64,000 bases of DNA. Source: Eikenella halliae. Its GTDB lineage: Bacteria; Pseudomonadota; Gammaproteobacteria; Burkholderiales; Neisseriaceae. The stretch is taken from positions 20,778-84,777 of the forward strand of contig NZ_LXSQ01000003.1 of the NCBI RefSeq assembly GCF_001648475.1, read 5' to 3'. The notes beneath the pieces are model-generated. The model had not been told where the DNA came from and made no database searches. It was given only the letters and a program-made list of their open reading frames with translations. Both the position numbers and the translations under genes were made by a program. Below, piece after piece: positions 41,510 to 53,058 of the stretch (its first letter is position 1; each line of letters begins with the position of its first letter).

Positions 41510-41922
41510 TTACCTACCTGCCGGGACACAAATGTTGTACGTATAGGCAATTTTGCAGCTGCCAAAGCAAACGCCTCTCTAGCCAAGGATTCTGATACCC
41601 CATCCATTTCATAGAGCACTTTGCCAGGCTTGATCTCAGCTACATAATACTCTACAGAGCCTTTACCGCCACCCATACGCACTTGGATTGGTTTTTCAGT
41701 AATAGGTTTATCTGGGAACACACGAATCCAAATACGCCCACCACGCTTAATATGACGAGTCATTGCACGTCGAGCTGCCTCAATCTGCCGAGCAGTTAAT
41801 CTACCACGGCCAATTGCCTTCAAACCAAAATTACCAAAGCTGACATCGTATCCATTAGTAGCGACACCAGTATTGCGACCTTTATGCTGCTTGCGATATT
41901 TCATTCTAACCGGCTGTAGCAT
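41506..41922 (-). CDS. rplP: 50S ribosomal protein L16
   Basis: 138 aa from ATG 41922 (MLQPVRMKYRKQHKGRNTG), the family start, inside the end of rpsC (17-bp overlap). Organises the A-site region of the 50S. IRVFPDKPITEKPIQVRMG is diagnostic. Confidence 0.98.
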   Translation of the reverse strand: MLQPVRMKYRKQHKGRNTGVATNGYDVSFGNFGLKAIGRGRLTARQIEAARRAMTRHIKRGGRIWIRVFPDKPITEKPIQVRMGGGKGSVEYYVAEIKPGKVLYEMDGVSESLAREAFALAAAKLPIRTTFVSRQVGK

Positions 41923-42601
41923 GACGGCCACCTCCTTTTCTACGCTTATTCTCAGTGCTGGTATTTTCCAACAGCTGTCCAGTCTCGCCCTTGTAAACCC
42001 ATACTTTCAGTCCTATAACACCATAGGTGGTATGCGCCTCACTAGTAGCATATTCAACAGCTGCTCGCAAAGTATGTAACGGCACACGACCTTCACGATA
42101 CCACTCGCTACGAGCGATATCTGCGCCATTCAGACGCCCTGAAGTCATAATTTTGATACCTTTAGCTCCAGCACGCATAGCATTTTGCATAGCACGCTTC
42201 ATTGCGCGACGGAACTGTACACGTTTTTCCAACTGCTGAGCGATACCATCAGCAATAACCTGCGCATCTAATTCAGGCTTACGAATTTCTTCGATGTTCA
42301 CATGAACAGGAACGCCAAGCAATTGTTGCAAATCCTGCTTCAATACCTCAATATCTTCGCCCTTTTTACCAATCACAACACCAGGACGTGCAGTATGAAT
42401 GGTGATACGAGCAGATTTAGCCGGGCGCTCAATCACTACGCGACCCACTGAAGCATTGGCCAAGCGCTTACGCAAATAATCGCGCACATCGATATCCTGC
42501 TTCAATACAGCAGCAAATTCTGTGCTCTTAGCAAACCACTTAGATGACCAGTCTTTATTTACAGCTAGGCGAAAGCCAGTTGGATGAATTTTTTGTCCCA
42601 T
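41906..42601 (-). CDS. rpsC: 30S ribosomal protein S3
   Basis: 231 aa; 30S head, mRNA entry helicase activity with S4 and S5. N-terminal MGQKIHPTGFRLAVNKDWSS, KH domain with VIGKKGEDIEVL, basic tail ending GGGRHATAG. Confidence 0.98.
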   Translation of the reverse strand: MGQKIHPTGFRLAVNKDWSSKWFAKSTEFAAVLKQDIDVRDYLRKRLANASVGRVVIERPAKSARITIHTARPGVVIGKKGEDIEVLKQDLQQLLGVPVHVNIEEIRKPELDAQVIADGIAQQLEKRVQFRRAMKRAMQNAMRAGAKGIKIMTSGRLNGADIARSEWYREGRVPLHTLRAAVEYATSEAHTTYGVIGLKVWVYKGETGQLLENTSTENKRRKGGGRHATAG

Positions 42602-42610
42602 AGCTTTTCC

Positions 42611-42940
42611 TTAGTTTCCTACTGTCACATTAATATGACACGTTTGTTTTTCAATACGGTTGCCACGACCTTTGGCCCGGGCACGGAATCGTTTCAAGCT
42701 CGGCCCCTTGTCTACAAAAATCGTTACAACTTTAAGCTCATCAATGTCAGCGCCTTCGTTATGCTCAGCATTAGCAATAGCAGACTCTAATACTTTTTTA
42801 ATCAACTCAGCACCTTTTTTTGTGCTAAATGCCAAAATATTAAGAGCTTGCTCTACCTCTTTGCCTCGAATTAAATCAGCAACCAACCGGGCTTTTTGAG
42901 CAGAAATACGGGCATTCTTATGTTGTGCAGATACTCTCAT
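42611..42940 (-). CDS. rplV: 50S ribosomal protein L22
   Basis: 109 aa; lines the exit tunnel with an extended loop. MRVSAQHKNARISAQKARLV and FRARAKGRGNRIEKQTCHI are typical. Confidence 0.98.
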   Translation of the reverse strand: MRVSAQHKNARISAQKARLVADLIRGKEVEQALNILAFSTKKGAELIKKVLESAIANAEHNEGADIDELKVVTIFVDKGPSLKRFRARAKGRGNRIEKQTCHINVTVGN

Positions 42941-42948
42941 GATTCACC

Positions 42949-43224
42949 TTATTTCTGAGCCTTTTTATCAGCCAAGTGTCCTTTAAAAGTACGAGTAAGC
43001 GCAAACTCACCTAACTTATGGCCAACCATATTATCGCTAATAAACACAGGCACGTGAGTGCGGCCATTATGTACCGCAATAGTCAACCCAATAAAATCAG
43101 GGAGAATTGTTGAGCGGCGAGACCATGTTTTAATAGGACGCTTATCATTACCGGCGCGAGCAGCATCAACTTTTTTCAGCAGGTGCAGATCGACATATGG
43201 ACCTTTTTTCAATGAACGAGCCAT
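42949..43224 (-). CDS. rpsS: 30S ribosomal protein S19
   Basis: 91 aa; 30S head near the A and P sites. MARSLKKGPYVDLHLLKKV and GHKLGEFALTRTFKGH are diagnostic. Confidence 0.98.
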   Translation of the reverse strand: MARSLKKGPYVDLHLLKKVDAARAGNDKRPIKTWSRRSTILPDFIGLTIAVHNGRTHVPVFISDNMVGHKLGEFALTRTFKGHLADKKAQK

Positions 43225-43229
43225 ATTAA

Positions 43230-44063
43230 TTAACCTTTATTTGAATAGCGGCGACGAACAATCATATTGTCCGTACGCTTATTATTACGAGTTCGGTAAC
43301 CCTTAGCCGGAGTACCCCATGGGCTGACAGGCTCACGAGCCTCACCGGTACGACCCTCACCACCACCATGCGGGTGATCCACAGGGTTCATTACCACACC
43401 ACGGACAGTCGGACGAATACCGCGCCAGCGATTAGCACCAGCTTTACCAATTTTCTTCAGACTTTGCTCTTCATTGCCAACTTCACCAACAGTGGCACGA
43501 CAATCGATATGGATCTTACGCACCTCACCTGAACGCAGACGAACTTGAGCGTAAACACCTTCTTTAGCCAGCAAAACTGCTGAGGCACCTGCCGAACGAG
43601 CAATCTGAGCACCCTTGCCAGGTTTCATCTCGATACAGTGGATGGTGGTACCAACCGGAATATTACGAATCGGCAAAGCATTACCAACTTTGATTGCGGC
43701 TTCTGCGCCAGAAACCAACACGGCACCCGCCTGAATACCGCGAGGAGCAATAATATAACGGCGCTCACCATCAGCGTAGCAAAGCAGCGCAATGAAAGCG
43801 GTACGATTCGGGTCGTACTCAATACGCTCAACTTTCGCAGGAATATTATCCTTATCGCGTTTAAAATCTACTACGCGGTAGTGATGTTTATGCCCACCAC
43901 CTTTATGACGAGTAGTGATATGACCGTTATGGTTGCGACCGGCGATAGAGTTTTTCTTCTCCACCAGCGGCGCATAAGGAGCACCCTTATGCAGACCTTC
44001 TGCAACCACGCGAACCATGCCGCGACGGCCTGCAGAAGTCGGCTTCATTTTTACAATAGCCAT
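43230..44063 (-). CDS. rplB: 50S ribosomal protein L2
   Basis: 277 aa; needed for subunit joining and peptidyl transfer. The conserved active-site-near His lies in MNPVDHPHGGGEGRT. Base composition is already higher here than in the spc/alpha part. Confidence 0.99.
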   Translation of the reverse strand: MAIVKMKPTSAGRRGMVRVVAEGLHKGAPYAPLVEKKNSIAGRNHNGHITTRHKGGGHKHHYRVVDFKRDKDNIPAKVERIEYDPNRTAFIALLCYADGERRYIIAPRGIQAGAVLVSGAEAAIKVGNALPIRNIPVGTTIHCIEMKPGKGAQIARSAGASAVLLAKEGVYAQVRLRSGEVRKIHIDCRATVGEVGNEEQSLKKIGKAGANRWRGIRPTVRGVVMNPVDHPHGGGEGRTGEAREPVSPWGTPAKGYRTRNNKRTDNMIVRRRYSNKG

Positions 44064-44068
44064 AATAT

Positions 44069-44383
44069 TTATTCCTTATCTGCAGCTGCTGCAACAGATT
44101 CCAAATCCAGCTCCTGTCCGGCAGCCAAGCTGACATAAGCTTTCTTCACATTACTGCGACGACCCAAAGTGCGACCAAAACGCTTTACTTTGCCTTTGAT
44201 TGCAACTGTAGTCACAGAGGCTACCTGAACACCAAACAACAATTCAACAGCAGCTTTAACTTCCGCCTTAGTTGCATCAGGCAACACTTTAAAAGTCATC
44301 TGGTTGCGTTTCTCAGCCAACAAATTGCTCTTTTCAGAAACAACAGGAGCCAAAATTACTTTCATCAAACGTTGTTGATTCAT
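44069..44383 (-). CDS. rplW: 50S ribosomal protein L23
   Basis: 104 aa from ATG 44383 (MNQQRLMKVILAPVVSEKSN), with AGGAG 8 nt upstream and overlap with the rplD stop (ATGA). Exit-tunnel protein, docking site of trigger factor and SRP. An exact uptake sequence at 44218-44229 is read as VQVAS. Confidence 0.97.
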   Translation of the reverse strand: MNQQRLMKVILAPVVSEKSNLLAEKRNQMTFKVLPDATKAEVKAAVELLFGVQVASVTTVAIKGKVKRFGRTLGRRSNVKKAYVSLAAGQELDLESVAAAADKE

Positions 44384-45000
44384 ACCCATTGCTCCTCAAG
44401 TTGTGCAACTGCTTCCTTAGTTACCACTACTTTTTTGTAGCGAAGCAAGCTGTACGGATCAATCTGCTGAGCTTCCAAGACCAGCACATTCGGCAAATTG
44501 CGTGAAGACAAGTATACGTTTTCATCCAACTGTTTGGTAACGAACAGAACCTGCTCCATACCCAAATTTTTCACTTGTTCAGCAAACGCTTTGGTTTTAG
44601 GAGTAGCAACAGACAGATCTTCAATCACAAACAAGCGCTCATCACGCACCAACTGGGACAAAATAGTCGCCATACCGGCACGGTACATCTTACGATTAAC
44701 CTTCTGAGTAAAGTTTTCATCAGGCTTATTTGGGAATATGCGACCACCCCCTCTCCACAACGGAGAAGAAGACATACCAGCACGAGCACGACCAGTACCT
44801 TTCTGGCGCCACGGCTTTTTAGTGGAGTGTTTCACTTCAGCACGAGTCAGCTGTGCACGGTTACCAGAACGGGCATTTGCCAAAAAGGCAGTAACCAACT
44901 GGTGAACCAACGCCTCATTGTACTCACGAGCAAACAGCGCATCGGAAGCAGCAAGGCTACCTGAAACTTGGCCTTTAGCATCAATTACTTTTAATTCCAT
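44380..45000 (-). CDS. rplD: 50S ribosomal protein L4
   Basis: 206 aa; exit-tunnel loop protein, and in enterobacteria the repressor of the S10 operon. KPWRQKGTGRARAGMSSSPL is diagnostic. An uptake sequence at 44954-44966 is read as GQVSGSLAA near the N-terminus. Start overlaps the rplC stop by one base. Confidence 0.98.
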   Translation of the reverse strand: MELKVIDAKGQVSGSLAASDALFAREYNEALVHQLVTAFLANARSGNRAQLTRAEVKHSTKKPWRQKGTGRARAGMSSSPLWRGGGRIFPNKPDENFTQKVNRKMYRAGMATILSQLVRDERLFVIEDLSVATPKTKAFAEQVKNLGMEQVLFVTKQLDENVYLSSRNLPNVLVLEAQQIDPYSLLRYKKVVVTKEAVAQLEEQWV

Positions 45001-45644
45001 TATGCACCTACTTTCACGCTAGGGCGCACAACCACATCACCATTGGCAGCACCAGGAACAGCGCCCTTAACCAACAGCAGATTGCGTTCTGCATCCACAC
45101 GAACCACTTCCAAACGTTGCACGGTCGCAGTGGTATTACCATACTGACCAGCCATACGTTTGCCCGGGAACACACGGCCCGGATCTTGGTTCATACCGAT
45201 AGAACCAGGAACACGGTGAGAACGGGAGTTACCGTGAGAAGCACGCTGTGAACCAAAGTTATGACGCTTGATGGTACCGGCAAAGCCCTTACCTTTAGAG
45301 GTGCCGGTTACATCCACAAACTGGCCGGCTTCAAAAATAGCAACAGTTACTTCGTCGCCCACTTTCAATTCAGCCAGTTTCTCTTCAGCTAAAGCAAACT
45401 CATGCAAACCACGACCAGCCTCAACACCTGCTTTCGCAAAGTGACCGGCTTCCGCTTTGTTTACACGATTGGCTTTCTTCTGACCAAAGGTAACCTGAAC
45501 GGCTGAATAGCCGTCGGTATCTTTGGATTTTACCTGAGTGACGCGATTAGGAGACATTTCCAACACAGTTACCGGCACGGAAACACCTTGCTCAGTAAAC
45601 ACGCGGGTCATGCCCACTTTGCGCCCAACCAGACCTAAAGTCAT
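45000..45644 (-). CDS. rplC: 50S ribosomal protein L3
   Basis: 214 aa; early assembly protein reaching the peptidyl transferase centre. The NQDPGRVFPGKRMAG segment carries the Gln methylated by PrmB in other bacteria. It is the first gene of the cluster: rpsJ, which normally precedes it, is absent, and a promoter lies directly upstream. Confidence 0.98.
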   Translation of the reverse strand: MTLGLVGRKVGMTRVFTEQGVSVPVTVLEMSPNRVTQVKSKDTDGYSAVQVTFGQKKANRVNKAEAGHFAKAGVEAGRGLHEFALAEEKLAELKVGDEVTVAIFEAGQFVDVTGTSKGKGFAGTIKRHNFGSQRASHGNSRSHRVPGSIGMNQDPGRVFPGKRMAGQYGNTTATVQRLEVVRVDAERNLLLVKGAVPGAANGDVVVRPSVKVGA

Positions 45645-45732
45645 GATTTTTCCTTATATAACAAGGGGTCAGCTACGATTGGCCGACCTTTTGGACAAAA
45701 CAAAAAACTTGGCTAAGAATGCCAAGACGAGC

Positions 45733-45762
45733 ACTATACTATATTTTCACTAAAACTTTCAA
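45733..45762 (-). promoter_or_regulatory. Sigma70 promoter of the ribosomal cluster
   Basis: On the minus strand TTGAAA (45762-45757), 18-nt spacer, TATAGT (45738-45733). The leader of about 85 nt contains a GGTCGGCC/GGTCAGC-type stem (45668-45690) and an AAGGA site before the rplC ATG. This supports rplC as the true operon start. Confidence 0.6.
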
Positions 45763-45794
45763 GCAGAAACTTTGCCGTAAGTGCTGCAGAATCA

Positions 45795-45880
45795 GGCTAC
45801 CTGAAAATGCATGCCATCCAAACGCAAGCATATAGCCACGCGTTATATTGGTATGCCAACAGACAGGTTTTCAGGTAGCC
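45795..45880. repeat. Inverted uptake-sequence pair upstream of rplC
   Basis: Copies at 45795-45806 and 45869-45880, 62 nt apart, lying between the divergent rplC promoter and the amidotransferase gene. Distance makes a terminator unlikely. Confidence 0.6.
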
Positions 45881-45953
45881 TCAAGGTCGTTAAAATAATC
45901 ATAGCGGTACAACACCTACCCGTTTTACTAAAACCAATCTTGAGGAACTCATC

Positions 45954-46796
45954 ATGTGCCAGCTTTTGGGCATGAATTGCAACACACCCACCGACATCGT
46001 TTTCTCTTTCGAAGGCTTTCGACTGCGCGGCGGGCTAACCGACCGGCACGCCGACGGCTTCGGCATCGGCTTCTTCGAAAACAAAGGCGTGCGCATGTTT
46101 CACGACGACAAACCCAGCGCCAGCTCGCCGGTGGCCGATTTGGTAAAAACCTACCAAATCAAATCCACCAATGTTATCGCCCACATCCGCAAAGCCACAC
46201 AGGGCGGCGTCGGCCTGGCCAACACCCACCCTTTCATCCGAGAAATGTGGGGTGAATACTGGCTGTTCGCCCACAACGGCCACCTTGGCGGCTTCCAGCC
46301 CGAAGAAGGCAAATACTACCGCCCCGTGGGCAGCACCGATTCCGAACGCGCCTTCTGCTTCATGCTGGAACAACTGCGCAACCGATTCGAGCATAAGCCG
46401 CCTGTAGGCAAACTGTTTGCCGAAGTGGCCACACTCACGGCACAAATCCGCCACCACGGATTATTCAACTTCATGCTCTCCAACGGAGACATCCTGTTTG
46501 CCCACGCCAGCACCCTGCTACACTACATCATCCGCCAAGCCCCCTTCGGTGAGGCACACCTCATCGACAACGACGTGGCCGTGGATTTTGCCGCCGTTAC
46601 CACACCAAACGACCGTGTGGCCGTTATTGCCACACAACCCCTTACTGCCAACGAAACCTGGACGCAATTAGCCGTGAACGAACTGGTGGCCTTCCGAGAC
46701 GGCGACATCATCCTGCGCGACTGCCCAGACAACCCGCGCTACCTCAGCCAGCAGGAAGGCTTGGCCATCGCCCGCGCCGTCGGCGTAGCCGCATAA
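45954..46796 (+). CDS. Class II glutamine amidotransferase (YafJ-like)
   Basis: 280 aa. The N-terminal nucleophile is Cys2 (MCQLLGMNCNTP), exposed after Met removal. Other family motifs are HADGFGIGFFE, VIAHIRKATQGGVGLANTHPF and FAHNGHLGGF. The Ntn-hydrolase domain fills most of the protein and no synthase domain follows, as in YafJ/EgtC-type proteins, so the ammonia acceptor or alternative substrate is unknown. Single gene with its own terminator. Confidence 0.9.
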   Translation: MCQLLGMNCNTPTDIVFSFEGFRLRGGLTDRHADGFGIGFFENKGVRMFHDDKPSASSPVADLVKTYQIKSTNVIAHIRKATQGGVGLANTHPFIREMWGEYWLFAHNGHLGGFQPEEGKYYRPVGSTDSERAFCFMLEQLRNRFEHKPPVGKLFAEVATLTAQIRHHGLFNFMLSNGDILFAHASTLLHYIIRQAPFGEAHLIDNDVAVDFAAVTTPNDRVAVIATQPLTANETWTQLAVNELVAFRDGDIILRDCPDNPRYLSQQEGLAIARAVGVAA

Positions 46797-46814
46797 ACCC
46801 TCTCCGCATTGCAA

Positions 46815-46846
46815 CAATCCGGCCGCCCTGCAGCCGGATTGTTTTC
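46815..46846 (+). terminator. Intrinsic terminator of the amidotransferase gene
   Basis: CAATCCGGC / GCCGGATTG stem (46815-46823 and 46833-46841) with a 9-nt loop and TTTTC after it. Confidence 0.88.
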
Positions 46847-46898
46847 ATTATCGCCACACCCCGAGCATTAACACTTGAAAAATTTTTAATTTAACCGC

Positions 46899-46926
46899 TT
46901 GACATACACCTCGCCTTTCCTATACT
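46899..46926 (+). promoter_or_regulatory. Strong sigma70 promoter of lysS
   Basis: TTGACA (46899-46904), 16-nt spacer, TATACT (46921-46926). The leader to the lysS ATG is about 180 nt and contains a GGCAGGCTGCCTGCC palindrome and a short CTTC/GAAG stem followed by TTTTT, so attenuation is possible. Confidence 0.7.
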
Positions 46927-47109
46927 TTACAGCCATGCTTCTGCATAAAGCCGCAAAACCCGCGTAAATAAATGTACAAACATTGATTTGCGTCAAACCT
47001 GCGGCAAGGGCGATTGATGCAGCGGCATCTTCATAAATGAAGTTTTTCAACACCGAGGCAGGCTGCCTGCCCGAGACCGCCGCCTCTCATTAATATATGG
47101 ATGAATATC

Positions 47110-48630
47110 ATGAGTGACTCTCAACATACCGACACCCCCCAATTAGACGAAAATCAGGTCATGGCAGTTCGTCGTGAAAAATTGGCTGAAATCCGCAAGC
47201 ACGGTGTAGCGTTCCCGAACGATTTCCGCCGCAATGCTTTTGCCGGTGACCTGCACAGCCAATACGGCGAACTGTCTAAGGAAGAGTTGGAAGAAAAGAA
47301 CGTAACCGTCAAGGTAGCAGGCCGCATGATGCTGCAACGCGACATGGGTAAGGCCAGCTTCGCCACCCTGCAAGACGTTTCCGGCCAAATCCAGCTCTAC
47401 GTAAACGACCAGGGTGTTGGTGAGAAGATTCACGAAGAGTTCAAGCACTGGGACTTGGGCGATATCCTCGGCGCAGAAGGCGTGCTGTTTAAAACCAACC
47501 ACGGCGAGCTGACCGTACGTGTAAGCCAAATCCGCCTGTTGGCCAAAGCCCTGCGCCCGCTGCCTGATAAAGTGCACGGCCTGAAAGACCAGGAAACCCG
47601 CTACCGCCAGCGTTATGCCGATTTGATCGTAAACGCCGAATCGCGCGAAATCTTCAAAAAACGCGGCCGCATCATCCAAACCATCCGCAACTTCATGACT
47701 GGCGAGCAGTATCTTGAAGTGGAAACCCCGATGATGCACCCGATTGCCGGTGGCGCAGCAGCCCGTCCGTTCGTTACCCACCACAACGCGCTGGACATCC
47801 CGCTGTATATGCGAATTGCTCCCGAGCTTTATCTGAAACGTTTGGTGGTAGGCGGCTTCGAGCGCGTGTTTGAAATCAACCGCAACTTCCGTAACGAAGG
47901 CGTGTCTGCCCGCCACAACCCCGAGTTCACCATGATGGAGTTCTACGAGGCATTCTCCGACTACCACCGCATGATGGACATGACCGAAGGCGTGATCCGC
48001 GCTTGCGCCAACGCCGTTTGCGGCAGTCTGCACGTTCCTTACAACGGTAAAGAAGTGGATTTGGAAAAACGCTTTGACCGCCTCACCATCGTGGACGCGA
48101 TCAAAAAATACAATCCGCACTACACCGACGAGCAGCTGAACGACGAAGAATGGCTGAAAAAAGAAGTGGTGAAACACGGCGAAGACCTGCCTGCCGCCCC
48201 AGGCGTGGGCAGCCTGCAGCTGGCCTTGTTTGAAGGCTGTGCCGAAGGCAAACTGTGGAACCCCACCTTCATCATCGACTATCCGGTTGAAGTGTCTCCC
48301 TTGGCTCGCGCTTCCGATACCAATCCGAAGCTCACCGAACGTTTCGAGCTGTTTGCAGTAGGCCGCGAGCTGGCCAACGGCTACTCAGAGTTGAACGACC
48401 CGGAAGACCAGGCCGCACGCTTCAAATCGCAAGTGGCTCAGAAAGAAGCCGGCGACGACGAAGCCATGAACTACGACGCCGACTACATCCGCGCCATGGA
48501 ATACGGCCTGCCGCCCACCGGCGGTTGCGGTATCGGTATCGATCGCTTGGTAATGTTGCTGACCAACGCCCCGAGCATCCGCGACGTTATCCTGTTCCCG
48601 CATATGCGTCCGGAAGAAGGCCAGAACTAA
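47110..48630 (+). CDS. lysS: Lysyl-tRNA synthetase, class II
   Basis: 506 aa from ATG 47110 (MSDSQHTDTPQLDENQ); an ATG nine bases upstream is possible but less like homologues. N-terminal OB-fold anticodon domain (about 60-150), then the class II core: motif 1 near EVETPMMHPIAGGAAARPF, motif 2 FRNEGVSARHNPEFTMMEF, motif 3 GCGIGIDRLVMLL. Dimeric enzyme charging tRNA-Lys. Own promoter and uptake-sequence terminator. Confidence 0.98.
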   Translation: MSDSQHTDTPQLDENQVMAVRREKLAEIRKHGVAFPNDFRRNAFAGDLHSQYGELSKEELEEKNVTVKVAGRMMLQRDMGKASFATLQDVSGQIQLYVNDQGVGEKIHEEFKHWDLGDILGAEGVLFKTNHGELTVRVSQIRLLAKALRPLPDKVHGLKDQETRYRQRYADLIVNAESREIFKKRGRIIQTIRNFMTGEQYLEVETPMMHPIAGGAAARPFVTHHNALDIPLYMRIAPELYLKRLVVGGFERVFEINRNFRNEGVSARHNPEFTMMEFYEAFSDYHRMMDMTEGVIRACANAVCGSLHVPYNGKEVDLEKRFDRLTIVDAIKKYNPHYTDEQLNDEEWLKKEVVKHGEDLPAAPGVGSLQLALFEGCAEGKLWNPTFIIDYPVEVSPLARASDTNPKLTERFELFAVGRELANGYSELNDPEDQAARFKSQVAQKEAGDDEAMNYDADYIRAMEYGLPPTGGCGIGIDRLVMLLTNAPSIRDVILFPHMRPEEGQN

Positions 48631-48649
48631 TCCTTCAGGCTTAATCAAA

Positions 48650-48678
48650 GGCTACCTGAAATTTCAGGTAGCCTTTTT
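48650..48678 (+). terminator. Uptake-sequence terminator of lysS
   Basis: Perfect head-to-head palindrome (48650-48673) with AAA before and TTTTT after, 19 nt past the stop. Confidence 0.82.
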
Positions 48679-48714
48679 GTTGGCCGCTGCGCTGGTGGAG
48701 GCTACCTGAAAAAA

Positions 48715-48818
48715 TATAGTGGATTAACAAAAATCAGGACAAGGCGACGAGCCGCAGACAGTACACACGTTACGGCAAGGAGAGATAATGCTGTACTGGC
48801 TTTTTTTAATTCACTATA
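48715..48818. repeat. Correia element copy F
   Basis: 104 bp, TATAGTGGATTAACAAAAA to TTTAATTCACTATA. Sits 6 nt after another uptake sequence (48699-48710). Confidence 0.88.
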
Positions 48819-48991
48819 GCTCTTTTCTGGCAGCCCCAGCATGGCACAGCAGCAAACTGTTTCATCACGCCTGCAAAGAAACGAAATCGGGTGGCAAGCC
48901 GCCGAAACAAAGGCAATACAACAAATCTAGGGAACACTGTATTCTTTAAGAATCCGGATAAAGTTCGCCACCTGCCGACACATCCATCACA

Positions 48992-49083
48992 GGCTACCTG
49001 AAACCGCTCAGTAACAGGCAATGCCAATCCATAACGCCAGATAGTTTTCAGGTAGCCTGTTCAACCAAGAAGGCTACCTGAAA
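48992..49083. repeat. Cluster of three uptake sequences
   Basis: Copies at 48992-49003 (plus), 49046-49057 (minus) and 49072-49083 (plus). Part of a 660-bp stretch (48631-49293) that contains only repeats and no gene. Confidence 0.7.
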
Positions 49084-49110
49084 ACATCTTCCTCAAAAAA
49101 ACATAGGAAA

Positions 49111-49203
49111 TGATAACAAAACCGTGCTCCTGCATTGGCTTGTCTGGCCGTACTGCTTACACATCCGACCCGCCCGCCTTGCCCTGCACTTTTTAATCCG
49201 CCA
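49111..49203. repeat. Remnant of a Correia element
   Basis: Aligns over its length with the family (TTGGCTTGTCTGGCCGTACT versus TTGGCTCGCCTTGCCGTACT; CGCCCGCCTTGCCCTG versus GCTCGCCGCCTTGTCCTG; TTTTTAATCCGCCA versus TTGTTAATCCACTA) but has lost both exact ends. Confidence 0.55.
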
Positions 49204-49229
49204 GAAATCCCTGCCATACCAAACAAAAA

Positions 49230-49270
49230 GGCTACCTGAAACCCTGCATCCGGTTTTCAGGTAGCCTTTG
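49230..49270 (-). terminator. Uptake-sequence terminator of secA
   Basis: Copies at 49230-49241 and 49255-49266 flanked by AAAAA/TTT; 24 nt past the secA stop. Confidence 0.75.
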
Positions 49271-49293
49271 ATACCCAGTTTAAACGGGGCTGT

Positions 49294-52038
<2,745 letters not shown>

Positions 52039-52162
52039 AAAATATTTAATCCCTTATGCGGTATTGCTGTTGCCCCGTGTGCTCGATTCAAACTGCGGCG
52101 GCACTGCCCGCCAGCTGATTTCGGTTCAAATCTCATCCACTGCGATAGTAAAATAACGGGTA

Positions 52163-52171
52163 ATTTTAGCA
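52163..52171 (-). promoter_or_regulatory. Extended -10 promoter of secA
   Basis: On the minus strand TGCTAAAAT, 125 nt before the secA ATG, in the 310-bp divergent region shared with the DciA-like gene. Confidence 0.4.
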
Positions 52172-52350
52172 TAATCAAACCCGTTCGCGCTTGGGAATAT
52201 GGCCCGACCGGGCAGGATTTCAAGCGCATCGGGCAGGCTTTTTTGCTGCCAGCGGCAGTTTGCCTGTTTTCAGGTAGCCTCTTGACGAGGTTGTCAGGTG
52301 TATCCCGCCTGCTTTGCCATTGCCCAACCCCACTTTTCAGGTAGCCTTTC

Positions 52351-52818
52351 ATGTCCGACCTCAACCGCCTCAACCCCGGCCGCCACAGCCTGCACAGCCG
52401 CGACAACCTCAGCCGTGGCGAATCGCAGCTGCACGACCTGATTATGCAGGCCGAAAGCTGGCGGCACACTGCCCAAACACTGGAAGCACGGCTGCCGGCC
52501 AAGTTGCAACAACATTGTCGGGCGGTGCGGGTGCGCGAAGGGGTTTTGGTTTGGTATGCAAGCAACAATATGGCGGCGGCACGGCTGCGGATGCTCGCGG
52601 CGGGGCTGCTGCCAGCCTGGCGGACGGTGTGCCCGGAGGTGCGCGAAGTACAGGTGAAAATCAGCACGCCGGAACAGGAGCGGCCGAAAGAAAAACAAGC
52701 CAAACTGAGCCGCACCGCCGCCGAACAGTGCTTGGCCGCTGCGGATGATTTGGCACACCACCCGGAGCTGGCAGCGGCACTGCGGCATTTGGCAAGGCAT
52801 GCAGAGGAAAGCGAATAA
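52351..52818 (+). CDS. DUF721/DciA-like protein
   Basis: 155 aa. The segment VREGVLVWYASNNMAAARLRMLAAGLLP resembles the DUF721 (DciA) core (quoted here: WYASNNMAAARLRML); DciA-type proteins help load the replicative helicase, and DUF721 genes often lie next to secA. The C-terminal half is charged and helical. There is no ordinary ribosome binding site: the uptake sequence TTTCAGGTAGCC ends 4 nt before the ATG and its AGG could serve. Family moderately certain, function less so. Confidence 0.75.
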   Translation: MSDLNRLNPGRHSLHSRDNLSRGESQLHDLIMQAESWRHTAQTLEARLPAKLQQHCRAVRVREGVLVWYASNNMAAARLRMLAAGLLPAWRTVCPEVREVQVKISTPEQERPKEKQAKLSRTAAEQCLAAADDLAHHPELAAALRHLARHAEESE

Positions 52819-52880
52819 GGCTGCCATCAGTTGGCAGACAACGGCAACCAATATCTTTCAGGTAGCCTCTCTACATATAT

Positions 52881-52915
52881 AAAAACAGCATGACGCAACA
52901 TCATGCTGTTTTTTT
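52881..52915 (+). terminator. Intrinsic terminator of the DciA-like gene
   Basis: AAAAACAGCATGA and TCATGCTGTTTTT pair perfectly around a 7-nt loop; the T run merges with the start of Correia copy G. Confidence 0.88.
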
Positions 52916-53018
52916 ATAGTGGATTAACAAAAACCAGTACGGCGTTGGCTCGCCTTGCTGTAACGTGTGTACTGTCTGCGGCTCGCCGCCTTGTCCTGAT
53001 TTTTGTTAATCCACTATA
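52915..53018. repeat. Correia element copy G
   Basis: 104 bp with intact ends (TATAGTGGATTAAC, GTTAATCCACTATA), between the convergent DciA-like gene and bioB. It directly abuts the upstream terminator's T run. Confidence 0.92.
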
Positions 53019-53058
53019 GTTTTCAGGCTACCTGAAAAGGCTACCTGAAATCTGAAAC

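Noticed and set aside
42131..42142. Neisseria-type uptake sequence in rpsC (TTCAGACGCCCT)
   Set aside because: Differs from the dialect in the core and matches conserved coding sequence; chance resemblance.
46935..46967. Ten-codon leader peptide MLLHKAAKPA in the lysS leader
   Set aside because: It begins at about the expected transcription start, has no ribosome binding site, and only two Lys codons; too weak to list.
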